Of a stretch of 38,209 nt of DNA, positions 8,368 through 17,172 are shown piece after piece. The stretch lies in assembly GCA_030605565.1 (NCBI GenBank), contig JAUWIB010000071.1, positions 1-38,209 on the forward strand, read 5' to 3'. The DNA comes from a bacterium. GTDB lineage: Bacteria > Zixibacteria > MSB-5A5 > GN15 > FEB-12. The notes beneath the pieces were generated by a model. The model ran no database searches. It saw only the letters and a program-made list of their open reading frames with translations, and was not told where the DNA came from. The translations under genes were made by a program, and so were the position numbers. The first letter of the stretch is position 1; each line of letters starts with the position of its first letter.

Positions 8368-9234
8368 ATGGACTCCGAAGTTAATCTCCTGACCGTGGAT
8401 CTGGAGGAGTGGTTTGTTGTCGAGGCGTTGAGCGAACGCTATAATCGCGACCAATGGCCGGAGATGCCGTCTACCCTGGTGAAGAATAGTCTTCGCCTTC
8501 TGGAGTTGTTCCGGCGTCATGACGTCCGCGCCACTTTCTTTGTCCTTGGTTACTGCGCGGAAATGTATCCCGACCTGATCGCTCAGATTCATGCTAACGG
8601 CCACGAAATCGCATGTCACAGCTACTTTCATCGCCGCGTCGATCAGCTTGATCCCCAGGAGTTTCGTCTCGACACGCGGCGGGCCGTGAACGCTATTGTC
8701 AAGGCGTGTGGAGACAGGCCGATTGGTTATCGAGCGCCCAGTTGGTCGATCAACGACAGCGTGCCGTGGGCTTTCGAGATTCTGTCCGAACTCGGATTTG
8801 AATATGATAGTTCCATTTTCCCAATCAAACACGACCTCTACGGTATGCCCAGGGGTCCCCGGGAGATGTTCCGTATGAAGTTCGACCAGGGACGTTTCTT
8901 GTATGAGATTCCGGCCTCGACTTATCGGCTGCTCTGGTGGAATCTGCCGATTGCCGGCGGTGGTTACTTGCGCCACTGCCCCTACTGGTACTCACGATAT
9001 ATTATTCGCCGTCTGAACCGGCACGGCCGACCTGCCGTGGTCTATATTCACCCCTGGGAAATCGATCCTGAACCGCCACCGGTGGCGGGCTTGTCGGCCG
9101 TTCAGAGGTTGCGCACCTATGGTTCAACCGCAACATTGGTCATGAAACTGGAAAAGCTCCTCAGCGATTTCCGTTTTACGACCATACAGCACTACATCCA
9201 AAAGCAGCGGCAACGCAAGATCGGTTTCCGCTGA
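8368..9234 (+). CDS. polysaccharide deacetylase (NodB fold, XrtA/PEP-CTERM locus type)
   Basis: The 288-residue protein opens with TVDLEEWF, the variant motif 1 of the deacetylase subfamily associated with XrtA/PEP-CTERM exopolysaccharide loci. It continues with ATFFVLG, GHEIACHSYFHR (metal-binding His motif), GYRAPSWSI and YDSSIFPIKHDLYG, then HPWEIDPEPP near the C-terminus. NodB-fold enzymes remove N- or O-acetyl groups from sugars with a divalent metal. There is no signal peptide, so it may act on the cytoplasmic side or on lipid-linked precursors. It is 12 bases after the tyrosine kinase and is the last gene of the operon. Glycosyltransferases, polymerase and exosortase are not in this window. 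Confidence 0.9.
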   Translation: MDSEVNLLTVDLEEWFVVEALSERYNRDQWPEMPSTLVKNSLRLLELFRRHDVRATFFVLGYCAEMYPDLIAQIHANGHEIACHSYFHRRVDQLDPQEFRLDTRRAVNAIVKACGDRPIGYRAPSWSINDSVPWAFEILSELGFEYDSSIFPIKHDLYGMPRGPREMFRMKFDQGRFLYEIPASTYRLLWWNLPIAGGGYLRHCPYWYSRYIIRRLNRHGRPAVVYIHPWEIDPEPPPVAGLSAVQRLRTYGSTATLVMKLEKLLSDFRFTTIQHYIQKQRQRKIGFR

Positions 9235-9399
9235 GGGACCATCGTCGGTCCGGCATCCTTCCCCGCACGCGTGATGTCTATCCCGACTCTTCGCCCCATG
9301 CTCCAGGTGCAACTTTTTAGATTATTTCCTTGACTATCAATGTATAAGAGTAAAACTTAGTAAGACTTGACGGCTTGTGAAGATAGAAGGAGAGCATTG

Positions 9400-10107
9400 A
9401 TGAAACGACTAGTGGTAATTCTCCTGGCATTCCTGGTGACGATACCGGTGGTTTCGGCCCGGCGCAAGAAAGCGAAAGCCGGCAAGGTTACCGACAACGT
9501 CTTTGTCGATGTTAAGTACGGCTTTCAGATCGACCTGCCCGAAGACTGGAAATACAAGGTCGGTTATGAAAAGAGCCACTTCAGGCTGTTCCTGATACAA
9601 AAGAACTATGAGGTGCCGCACGATTACCAGGATGCCCCGGACTACACTAAGATACCGCGTATGGTTGTATGGGTTGACACCACCACCCTGGGAGCCGCCG
9701 CCTTTATCGACTCTTTGGTAAGTAAGACTTACAAGTCCGATCAGAAGAAGGATATTCTGAAGGAGTTCGAACTGCTAAACGAAAGCTCTGTTGGTTCCGG
9801 GACATACCGTGATCCCCTGGTTCCCAAGGGGCGTAAGACGATTAGGGTAGGGGACAGCAAAGGGCTCCGTTGGGCGGGCAAGTGCAGCTATATGAAGGAA
9901 GTGGCGCTGTCGGCAGCTTCGACCGGCGCTGGCAAACGTGTCCGTGGCGCCTACGAAGGTACGGTAACGGCCATCAAAAAAGACAACACTATTCTGGTTT
10001 TCCACCTGATGTGCGAATCCCTGTACTACAAGGGGATTGATGCCTTTCTGACACAAATGGTCAACAGCATTAAGTGGACAGGATCGGAAGAAGAGAGCAA
10101 GATCTGA
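9400..10107 (+). CDS. exported protein of unknown function
   Basis: I recognise no close family. The 235-residue product has a clear signal peptide (MKRLVVILLAFLVTIPVVSA). The mature protein begins with a lysine-rich stretch and then FVDVKYGFQIDLPEDWKYKV, a pattern seen at the start of PsbP/DUF1795-like domains in which a beta-sheet sandwich packs on helices. There is no lipobox. AAGGAG lies six to seven bases before the ATG at 9400, which fixes the start. A possible but poorly spaced promoter (TTGACT at 9330, TAAAAC at 9351) precedes it. It stands alone between the polysaccharide operon and the lapA operon. Confidence 0.75.
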   Translation: MKRLVVILLAFLVTIPVVSARRKKAKAGKVTDNVFVDVKYGFQIDLPEDWKYKVGYEKSHFRLFLIQKNYEVPHDYQDAPDYTKIPRMVVWVDTTTLGAAAFIDSLVSKTYKSDQKKDILKEFELLNESSVGSGTYRDPLVPKGRKTIRVGDSKGLRWAGKCSYMKEVALSAASTGAGKRVRGAYEGTVTAIKKDNTILVFHLMCESLYYKGIDAFLTQMVNSIKWTGSEEESKI

Positions 10108-10209
10108 GTTGCCAGACGGTCGGTTCCCAAGACGATTTTTGAATGAGTGCCGACCAGCGGCTTGGTTTCGTGAGATGATAGTAGAAGGGGAGGTCAATTT
10201 GGAGGTTCT

Positions 10210-10575
10210 ATGTGGGCTGTGCGGGCGATACTGATTGTCGCATTGATCCTGTGCGTAGTTGCGTTTGCATATTACAATTCTGATTTGCAGCAGAACGTTC
10301 GGGTCAATCTGATCTGGGTCCAGTATGTCGATGTGCCGCTTATCACAGTGGTCTTCTGGTCGTTCGTACCGGGTGTGCTGGTATCGCTGTTTCTGTTCAT
10401 GTCGGTATTCATCAAACAGTCGGTGCAATTGCGGGCGACTCGCCGGCGGATTAAAGCTCTGGAGGGCGAAGTGACAGCCTTGCGCAACCGACCTATTGAA
10501 GAATCGGCCGACTTGGTGGCTTCAGGGGAATCCAAGCCACCTGCCGACAAGCCGTTATTCAGCGACAATGAGTAA
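10210..10575 (+). CDS. lapA: LapA-domain (DUF1049) inner-membrane protein
   Basis: The 121-residue protein has two membrane helices (about residues 3-22 and 46-72) and a cytoplasmic coiled-coil segment (LRATRRRIKALEGEVTALRNR). This is the layout of the LapA/YciS family. In E. coli LapA pairs with LapB to set LPS assembly and LpxC turnover. A strong GGAGG precedes the ATG. The next gene encodes a LapB-like TPR protein 15 bases on, supporting the assignment. The hydrophilic tail is longer and more acidic than in the E. coli protein. Confidence 0.85.
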   Translation: MWAVRAILIVALILCVVAFAYYNSDLQQNVRVNLIWVQYVDVPLITVVFWSFVPGVLVSLFLFMSVFIKQSVQLRATRRRIKALEGEVTALRNRPIEESADLVASGESKPPADKPLFSDNE

Positions 10576-10590
10576 CGTATCGGGGATGTT

Positions 10591-11709
10591 ATGGTAGAGT
10601 ACGTACTTGTATTCGTTGTTCTGATGATCGCATCGGTAGCGCTGTATGCGATCTACGAACGCTACTTCCGTCCGACCAGCCGGACGTCGTCCGACCAACT
10701 CTATGTCGAAGCTCTTCAGAATCTTCTTGACGGTCGGGCGGAGACTGCTTTCACCAAGTTACGTCAGGTTGTGGCTGAAGACTCTGCAAACATCGATGCC
10801 TACCTTCGCCTGGGACAAATCCTCCGTGAACATAAGCGACCTGACCGGGCGCTGCAGGTTCACAAAGACCTCACTTTGCGCGGCGGACTGAACCGAGATC
10901 AGAAGCAGGCGATCCTGAAGCAGCTGACCAGGGACTACGCCGCCCTGGGCAACGATGAGATGACCCAGGCGGCTCTGAAAGAACTGATTGCCCTGAGTCC
11001 TGATGACAGGTATGGGTATGACCGACTGCTTGAGGTTCAGAAGAGGCAGCGCCGGTGGGACGATGCTTACGAAACCGCCGGCCGTATTCTGAGGATAGAG
11101 TCCAACAAATCAAAGACTCCGCTGGCCGTCTTCAAGTATCAACAAGGGCTTCAGTTGTTCAAGAAGAAGGAGCATCACAAGGCTCGGGTCCTTTTCAAGG
11201 AAGCGCTGGGGCTTGATCCATCGTTCGCACCCGCCTACCTGGCCATCGGCGATTCTTACGTTGAAGAGCAACGTTACGAGGACGCTGTCAATTTCTGGAA
11301 TAAACTGATCGAGGCTGTTCCGGCCGAAAGCTATCGTGCCATCGAGCGGCTCAAGAAGGCACTATTCGATCTGGGGCGTTACGGTGACATCGCCCAGATT
11401 TGTGAGGATATCCTCAGACATTCACCCAGAGATTTGCAGGCCCGACTTTCGCTCGCTGAGTTCCACGAGAAGAAGGGCGAACTGGATCTGGCCGAGGAGA
11501 TACTAACTCAGATCGTTGAGGAAGAGCCGGAGAATCTCGAACCGATCCTCGAACTGATCCGCATCCATGTGGACAAAGGTGACCAGAAGAAGCTTGAGAA
11601 GTTCATGAAGCGCCTGGCGCTACGGCGAGAGAAACTCAGGATCGATGCTGATGTGTCCGCCGCGGATTCGACCCGTGCGGTTATCGCGGTTAAGACTGAT
11701 TCGGCTTGA
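10591..11709 (+). CDS. lapB: LapB/YciM-like membrane TPR protein lacking the rubredoxin domain
   Basis: The 372-residue protein has an N-terminal membrane anchor (EYVLVFVVLMIASVALYAIYE) followed by about nine TPR-like helical hairpins (residues 35-340), for example KARVLFKEALGLDPSFAPAYLAIGDSY. This is the E. coli LapB arrangement. LapB normally ends in a rubredoxin-like zinc ribbon with two Cys pairs that contacts the TPRs. Here the C-terminus (after RREKLRIDAD) is a short tail without cysteines, so that module is absent. Its place next to lapA supports a role in envelope lipid or LPS assembly control. Whether it regulates LpxC with FtsH, as in E. coli, is uncertain without the metal domain. 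Confidence 0.8.
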   Translation: MVEYVLVFVVLMIASVALYAIYERYFRPTSRTSSDQLYVEALQNLLDGRAETAFTKLRQVVAEDSANIDAYLRLGQILREHKRPDRALQVHKDLTLRGGLNRDQKQAILKQLTRDYAALGNDEMTQAALKELIALSPDDRYGYDRLLEVQKRQRRWDDAYETAGRILRIESNKSKTPLAVFKYQQGLQLFKKKEHHKARVLFKEALGLDPSFAPAYLAIGDSYVEEQRYEDAVNFWNKLIEAVPAESYRAIERLKKALFDLGRYGDIAQICEDILRHSPRDLQARLSLAEFHEKKGELDLAEEILTQIVEEEPENLEPILELIRIHVDKGDQKKLEKFMKRLALRREKLRIDADVSAADSTRAVIAVKTDSA

Positions 11710-11717
11710 ATCATCCG

Positions 11718-12716
11718 ATGAAGAAGATTTCGTTTCTGACAATTTGCCTGATGGCTATACTGGTCGGTTCCGGTCGGACAACGGACATCTATTCACTGAT
11801 CGTCGACGGGGACATTAAACAGGCGGCCGACTCGCTCTCCAGCGTCTCCAGTGCATCCACGCGAGACGGCGATTTGCTGTTCTACGCCGGGCTTTTGGAA
11901 ACAGATGGAGCCAAGTCGATAAAACTGATGCAAGCGGCGCTTCAGGTTTCGGTATCGCCGCTCCATCGAGAGCAAATCTACTACCGGTTAGCCCAGTACC
12001 ATTTCCTGAACCGTGACCTGAAGAATCTCGGTCTGATCGTTACCGAGTATCTGTCGCGATGGGAATCCGGGCGGTACCGTGACGAGATGTTACGTTACTC
12101 GATCATGGTGGATGACATTTCATCCAATTACGAGTCGGCTTTGCGGCAGGTTGACCGCTATCTTCTATCGTACGCCGACGGCAGCCGCGGCCAGTGGGGT
12201 CAGGTCGATAAGGCCAGAGTGATGCTGCGCTACGGTAAGAAGATCGGCGCCGACAAGGTTCTCCGCAAGCTGTCGCACAGCAAATCCGGAGTCGGCGTTC
12301 CACCCGCTCTTTACCTGCTGGCTCTGACCGCTATCGCGGAGGGGAACACCGATAACGCCGTGTTCTACTACTCCCTGATGCGTGAAAGTTACCCTTCCGC
12401 GGTCGGTGTTGATGCTCTTCTGGATCGCATGGCCGATCTGTCATCGGGTGACAAAATCGATCGTACGGCCGATAAACTGACCGGCACTTTCTACTCCGTC
12501 CAGTTGGGCGTCTACTCGTCAAAGGAAAACGCAGAAAAGATGAGTGCCCGGTTTACGAAGTATGGTCAGAAGCTGGATCAGTTGAGAAAGAAGATATCCG
12601 ACAAGAACTACCACGTCGTCTACATCGGTCGCTTCCCTGACTATCTGTCGGCCTCCCGGTTCAAGGATAAACTGGAGGCCGAGCACAACCAGAGTTTTCT
12701 TGTTGTTGCTCGATGA
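11718..12716 (+). CDS. exported SPOR-domain protein
   Basis: This 332-residue protein has a signal peptide (MKKISFLTICLMAILVGSG) and a helical TPR-like middle (about 25-235). The C-terminal SPOR domain (about 255-332: TFYSVQLGVYSSKENAEKM ... YHVVYIGRFPDYLSASRF) is of the type that binds denuded peptidoglycan strands, often at the division septum. I prefer ATG 11718. A TTG at 11706 overlapping the lapB stop would add four residues and has no better ribosome site. The stop overlaps the mutS start by four bases, so an envelope protein is translationally coupled to a repair gene. Confidence 0.85.
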   Translation: MKKISFLTICLMAILVGSGRTTDIYSLIVDGDIKQAADSLSSVSSASTRDGDLLFYAGLLETDGAKSIKLMQAALQVSVSPLHREQIYYRLAQYHFLNRDLKNLGLIVTEYLSRWESGRYRDEMLRYSIMVDDISSNYESALRQVDRYLLSYADGSRGQWGQVDKARVMLRYGKKIGADKVLRKLSHSKSGVGVPPALYLLALTAIAEGNTDNAVFYYSLMRESYPSAVGVDALLDRMADLSSGDKIDRTADKLTGTFYSVQLGVYSSKENAEKMSARFTKYGQKLDQLRKKISDKNYHVVYIGRFPDYLSASRFKDKLEAEHNQSFLVVAR

Positions 12717-15319
12717 GTAAGTCGTCCTCAGGCAACTCTATGACTCCTTTGATGCGACAGTACCATACCATCAAGGAGCAGCACCCCGACAAAATTCTGT
12801 TCTTTCGCATGGGTGATTTCTATGAGATGTTTGGCGACGATGCCATCAAGGCTGCACCCATCCTGTCGATTGCTCTGACCTCACGCTCCCACGGCGAGAG
12901 TGAGCGTATCCCTCTGGCCGGTGTGCCGTACCATGCTGCGGACAAATACCTGGCCCGTCTTTTGGCTGCCGGAGAGAAGGTGGTGGTGGTGGAGCAGGTC
13001 GAGGATCCCAAGGAGGCCAGGGGCATCGTGAAACGCGAGATCGTGGAGATTCTTACGCCCGGCACGGCTACGGTCGAAGCAGTCGATGGCTCCGAGTCGC
13101 CGCCCACTCTGGCGGCTGTTTGTCCGGATGGAAAGGTTAACATGGGGTTGGCGGCCCTCGATCTAACGACCGGATCATTTGTCGTTGACGAGGGACCGGT
13201 CGATGACATCGTAGAGCGCTTAAAAGTACTCGCGCCGGCCGAACTGCTCTGTCCGGCCGATCTGGAACCGAGCGAACTGGCCAAGCGGCTGGATTTGGTC
13301 GATGGCGTCGCCCGGATCACTTCTTTCGGTGAGTGGAATTTCGATGTTGCTTCCGCTCGCAGAGATCTTAACCAGCATTTTGGTACCGCTACTCTCGAGG
13401 GTTTTGGTGTCTCAGGCAGTCGTCGGGCTATCGGCGCCGCCGGCGCCATTTTCAGATACCTGCGCGAGAACCATCGTGACCGGCTGGCACACATCACCCG
13501 GCTGACCCGTTTTGATAACAACGAGCATATGCACCTGGATTATTCCAGTGTGCGCAACCTGGAGTTGATACGCAGCATCGCCACCGCCGGTGAGGAACAC
13601 TCACTCTTTGCCGTCATCAATCACACCCTGACCCTGCCGGGCGCGCGGCGTCTTCGCAGTAGTTTACTGCAACCGTTCAAGAATAAGACAACGATCGAGC
13701 GGCGTCTCTCCGGTGTGTCGGAACTGGTCCGCAACCACGAGCTTCGTGGCAGTATCCAGAAGTTGAGCAAGGGTCTGCCGGATTTGGAGAAGCTGGCCGG
13801 TCGACTCGGCATCGGCAAACTGAACCCTCGACAAGCCGCCTCGGTTAAGGATGGACTGGTAACGGCGCGGCAGTTGAAGGAGTTGCTGGGGGATGTCGCC
13901 AGTCCGCTGCTGACTCAGATTGCCGGATCGCTGCCCGACAACAACGATATTATATCCATGCTCGACGATGCTCTGGCCGACGAACCACCGCCGGTTACGA
14001 ACAAAGGTGACATCTTCAAGCGAGGCTACTCGCAAGAGTTGGATGCGTTGAACGACTCGATCCACGATGCCCGTGTTTATATAGCATCTCTCCAGAAGCA
14101 AGAACGACAACGCACCGGGATAGCTACCCTCAAGGTCGGCTTCAATAAAGTGTTCGGGTACTACCTGGAAATCACCAGGGCTAATATCGACGCGGTACCG
14201 TCGGAGTATATTCGCAAGCAGACCCTGGTCAATGCCGAACGCTATATCACGCCGGAGCTGAAGGAGAAAGAGGGGCTGATCCTGTCGGCTGAGGAGAAGA
14301 TATTCCGCCTGGAGGAACAGCTCTATCTGGAACTGATGGACCGCTTGGGAAATCGCATCGGTGACATCATCAGTACCGCAGACCTTCTGGCCGAACTCGA
14401 TCTTGTCTCATCATTAGCTGAGTTGGCCGTCACCAAAAATTATTGTCGTCCGGAGATTTTTGACGACTGCCGTCTCGTAATCAGTAACGGTCGTCACCCG
14501 GTCATCGAGGCGGTGCTTGAACCCGGAGCCTTCGTGGCCAACGATGCCATGATGACAACCGACGACGAGCGGATTCATATTCTGACCGGTCCCAATATGT
14601 CCGGCAAGTCGACCTTCCTGCGGCAGATCGGTCTGATCGTGATTCTGGCCCAAATCGGATCGTTCGTGCCGGCCGATAGCGCCGAGATCGGACTGGTCGA
14701 CCGTGTCTTTACGCGCGTCGGGGCGCTGGACAACCTGGCCCGCGGACAATCGACGTTTCTGGTTGAGATGGTGGAGACGTCCAACATCATGCACAACGCT
14801 ACCGAACGTTCGCTGATTCTGCTGGATGAAGTAGGCCGCGGCACTTCTACATTCGATGGGTTGTCGGTAGCCTGGGCGGTGGTTGAGTTTATCAATGAAA
14901 AAATCGGAGCGCGAACGATCTTCGCCACCCACTACCACGAATTGACTTCGATGGCTTCCCTCTATCCGACGGTGCGGAACTATCAGGTGGCGGTCAGGAA
15001 ATGGGAAGACCGAGTCGTGTTTCTGCATCAGATTATCAAGGGTGGATGCGATGACTCGTACGGCATAGAAGTAGCGAAGTTAGCCGGGTTGCCGAAATCG
15101 TCGATCGCGCGCGCCCGGCAGGTGCTACGACTGCTTGAGTCCGGCAAGTTCAACCAAAGCGAACTGGGGGCCGGTCTGTACAAAGAACGAGTGCAACCCA
15201 GTCTGTTTGATCCTCAGCCGTCGAAAGTAGAGAAGCTGCTGGCCGAGATCGATCCCGACAAAGTTACACCCATGGAAGCGCTGGAGATTCTGAATCGACT
15301 CAAGGAGGAACTCGAGTGA
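12713..15319 (+). CDS. mutS: DNA mismatch repair protein MutS
   Basis: The 868-residue protein is a full-length MutS1. The mismatch-reading Phe-x-Glu motif is at Phe36-Glu38 (GDFYEMF). Connector, lever and clamp domains fill the middle. The ATPase domain carries Walker A GPNMSGKST (626-634), DEVGRGTSTFDG (Walker B and D-loop) and TIFATHYHE, followed by the HTH dimerisation region. It recognises mispairs and small loops and recruits MutL. The start ATG overlaps the SPOR gene stop (ATGA), and the stop overlaps the mutL GTG by four bases. No truncation or odd residue was seen. Confidence 0.98.
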   Translation: MSKSSSGNSMTPLMRQYHTIKEQHPDKILFFRMGDFYEMFGDDAIKAAPILSIALTSRSHGESERIPLAGVPYHAADKYLARLLAAGEKVVVVEQVEDPKEARGIVKREIVEILTPGTATVEAVDGSESPPTLAAVCPDGKVNMGLAALDLTTGSFVVDEGPVDDIVERLKVLAPAELLCPADLEPSELAKRLDLVDGVARITSFGEWNFDVASARRDLNQHFGTATLEGFGVSGSRRAIGAAGAIFRYLRENHRDRLAHITRLTRFDNNEHMHLDYSSVRNLELIRSIATAGEEHSLFAVINHTLTLPGARRLRSSLLQPFKNKTTIERRLSGVSELVRNHELRGSIQKLSKGLPDLEKLAGRLGIGKLNPRQAASVKDGLVTARQLKELLGDVASPLLTQIAGSLPDNNDIISMLDDALADEPPPVTNKGDIFKRGYSQELDALNDSIHDARVYIASLQKQERQRTGIATLKVGFNKVFGYYLEITRANIDAVPSEYIRKQTLVNAERYITPELKEKEGLILSAEEKIFRLEEQLYLELMDRLGNRIGDIISTADLLAELDLVSSLAELAVTKNYCRPEIFDDCRLVISNGRHPVIEAVLEPGAFVANDAMMTTDDERIHILTGPNMSGKSTFLRQIGLIVILAQIGSFVPADSAEIGLVDRVFTRVGALDNLARGQSTFLVEMVETSNIMHNATERSLILLDEVGRGTSTFDGLSVAWAVVEFINEKIGARTIFATHYHELTSMASLYPTVRNYQVAVRKWEDRVVFLHQIIKGGCDDSYGIEVAKLAGLPKSSIARARQVLRLLESGKFNQSELGAGLYKERVQPSLFDPQPSKVEKLLAEIDPDKVTPMEALEILNRLKEELE

Positions 15320-17172
15320 ACGACGCCTCGAACGAAACCAGACGCCAACGTTGGATCCGTCCGTTGCCGGAACGCGTCGTTAACAAGATCGCGGCCGGTG
15401 AAGTGATCGAGCGTCCCTCGGCGGTCGTGAAAGAACTGGTTGAGAACTCACTTGACGCCGGCGCCGACCGGATTGACATCGTTGTCGAGAAATCGGGAGT
15501 CAAGCTGATAAGGATCGTCGACAACGGATGCGGCATTCCTGAAGAGCAAATAGAGATTGCCTTCGGTCGTCATGCCACCAGCAAGATTTCCGCTTTCGAT
15601 GATTTGGAGACGCTTGGGTCTTATGGGTTTCGCGGAGAGGCATTGCCCTCGATAGCTTCGGTGTCGCGTTTGCGAATGGTTTCCCGCCCGGCGGCTCAGG
15701 CGGCCGGCACCGAGATCATTTACGAAGGGGGTGTGCTGCAATCGTGTCAGCCGATGGCGGCCGCGGTCGGGACCGTCGTTGAAACAGCGGATCTTTTTTA
15801 CAATACTCCGGCGCGACGCAAATTCCTCAAGACCGAAACGACCGAAGCAAGGCACATCTCTCGTCTGGCTACCGCCCTGGCTGTTGGACGACCCGAGGTG
15901 GGCTTCTCTCTGAAGATGAACGGTCGGGTTGTGTTCAACCTGCCGACGGGGCAGAGCCTGGCGGAACGTGTCGGCGCGCTGCTCGGCGGCGGACGCAAGT
16001 TCCTGTCGTTCGCCTTTGAGGGTGGTTTGGTAACTGTTGAGGGATGTATCGGAGCGCCTGATGTGGTGCAGAACAATCGCAACGGACAGTATCTGTTCAT
16101 CAATGGTCGATACGTTTTTGCGCCTATGTTGTCGCACGCTTTTGTCGCGGGTTATGGTGAGCTCATTGTCCCCGGTGGCTTTCCGATAGGTGCGTTGCTG
16201 TTGAGCATCGAGCCGACGGAGATAGATGTCAACGTCCATCCTTCCAAGACCGAAATCAAGCTGTCGCGCGACCGTGAGGTCCATGATGCCGTGGTGGCAG
16301 CGATTCGCGATGCCCTCAGGCAGGATGGTGTGATTCCGGAACTCAGTTCCGGCGCAACGGTGCGACCGGAATCGGGCAGTCGTCATGGCAGCATCAATGA
16401 CCGGAGTGGGTCGCATGTCATCGCGGGCATCGGCAGTTCGCCACCGGCTACCAAGGAATTTCTGGCCGAACTGTATCAATCAAGCAAACTCGATAACTCC
16501 GGGCCGGCGGAGCCGAATCCGGTGGCCGTCGACACGGAAACGGGGGAGATTCTCGAAAAGCCGGAGAGCACGGTATCATCGGAAACCGAACACGGACCCT
16601 CCGTTGGCTTTCGGTTGGTGGGTCGGTTCTCAGATCTTTACTTGCTCATACAGGCGGGTGATGATCTCTATATTGTCGATCAACACACCGCCCATGAACG
16701 CGTGCTCTACGAAGAAATTCTGCGCCAGATCGAAGCCAACAGCGCCTCGGCGCAGACTCTGTTATTCCCCGTGCAGTTAGAACTCAGCCCCGAGCAGTTG
16801 TCCCTGTTCGAGTCCGCCACCGTTATTTTCCAGCGCTCCGGGTTTATTGTGGCGCCCTTCGGCGGACGGATGGTGAACATCGAAGCGGTTCCGGCGATTG
16901 GTCGCGCCCGGTCACCGGAGAAAATGTTGCGCCATGTACTCGACGATATCCTGGCTCTGCGCAAGAGTGGGCACGATATGAAAAAGGCGATGGCTCAGTC
17001 GATTGCCTGTCGCTCGGCGGTGATGGCCGGTGATCGCCTCAGCGACGAGGAAGCTCGGCGCCTTTTGGAAAGGCTGTTGCGGTGTGATGATCGTTACTCC
17101 TGTCCCCACGGCCGTCCGACTTTCATCAGAATAAGCCGAGAAGATCTGGACCGGCGGTTCGGTCGTGGCTGA
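15316..17172 (+). CDS. mutL: DNA mismatch repair protein MutL (endonuclease type)
   Basis: The 618-residue protein has an N-terminal GHKL ATPase with NKIAAGEVIERPSAVVKEL, DNGCGI and GFRGEAL, a low-complexity linker (about 350-420), and a C-terminal dimerisation domain. The latter keeps the metal-dependent nicking-endonuclease signature DQH-T-AHE-RVLY-E (from Asp455; a Thr replaces the usual Ala of DQHA). It also keeps ACRSAV and the CPHGRP motif (596-601). This indicates the MutH-independent pathway in which MutL itself nicks the strand. The start is GTG inside the mutS stop, with GGAGGAAC upstream in the mutS end. It overlaps miaA by eight bases. Confidence 0.97.
   Translation: MNDASNETRRQRWIRPLPERVVNKIAAGEVIERPSAVVKELVENSLDAGADRIDIVVEKSGVKLIRIVDNGCGIPEEQIEIAFGRHATSKISAFDDLETLGSYGFRGEALPSIASVSRLRMVSRPAAQAAGTEIIYEGGVLQSCQPMAAAVGTVVETADLFYNTPARRKFLKTETTEARHISRLATALAVGRPEVGFSLKMNGRVVFNLPTGQSLAERVGALLGGGRKFLSFAFEGGLVTVEGCIGAPDVVQNNRNGQYLFINGRYVFAPMLSHAFVAGYGELIVPGGFPIGALLLSIEPTEIDVNVHPSKTEIKLSRDREVHDAVVAAIRDALRQDGVIPELSSGATVRPESGSRHGSINDRSGSHVIAGIGSSPPATKEFLAELYQSSKLDNSGPAEPNPVAVDTETGEILEKPESTVSSETEHGPSVGFRLVGRFSDLYLLIQAGDDLYIVDQHTAHERVLYEEILRQIEANSASAQTLLFPVQLELSPEQLSLFESATVIFQRSGFIVAPFGGRMVNIEAVPAIGRARSPEKMLRHVLDDILALRKSGHDMKKAMAQSIACRSAVMAGDRLSDEEARRLLERLLRCDDRYSCPHGRPTFIRISREDLDRRFGRG

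Noticed and set aside
15448-16479. 343-codon minus-strand open frame opposite mutL
   Set aside because: It is antisense to conserved MutL sequence and has no recognisable domain or start signal.
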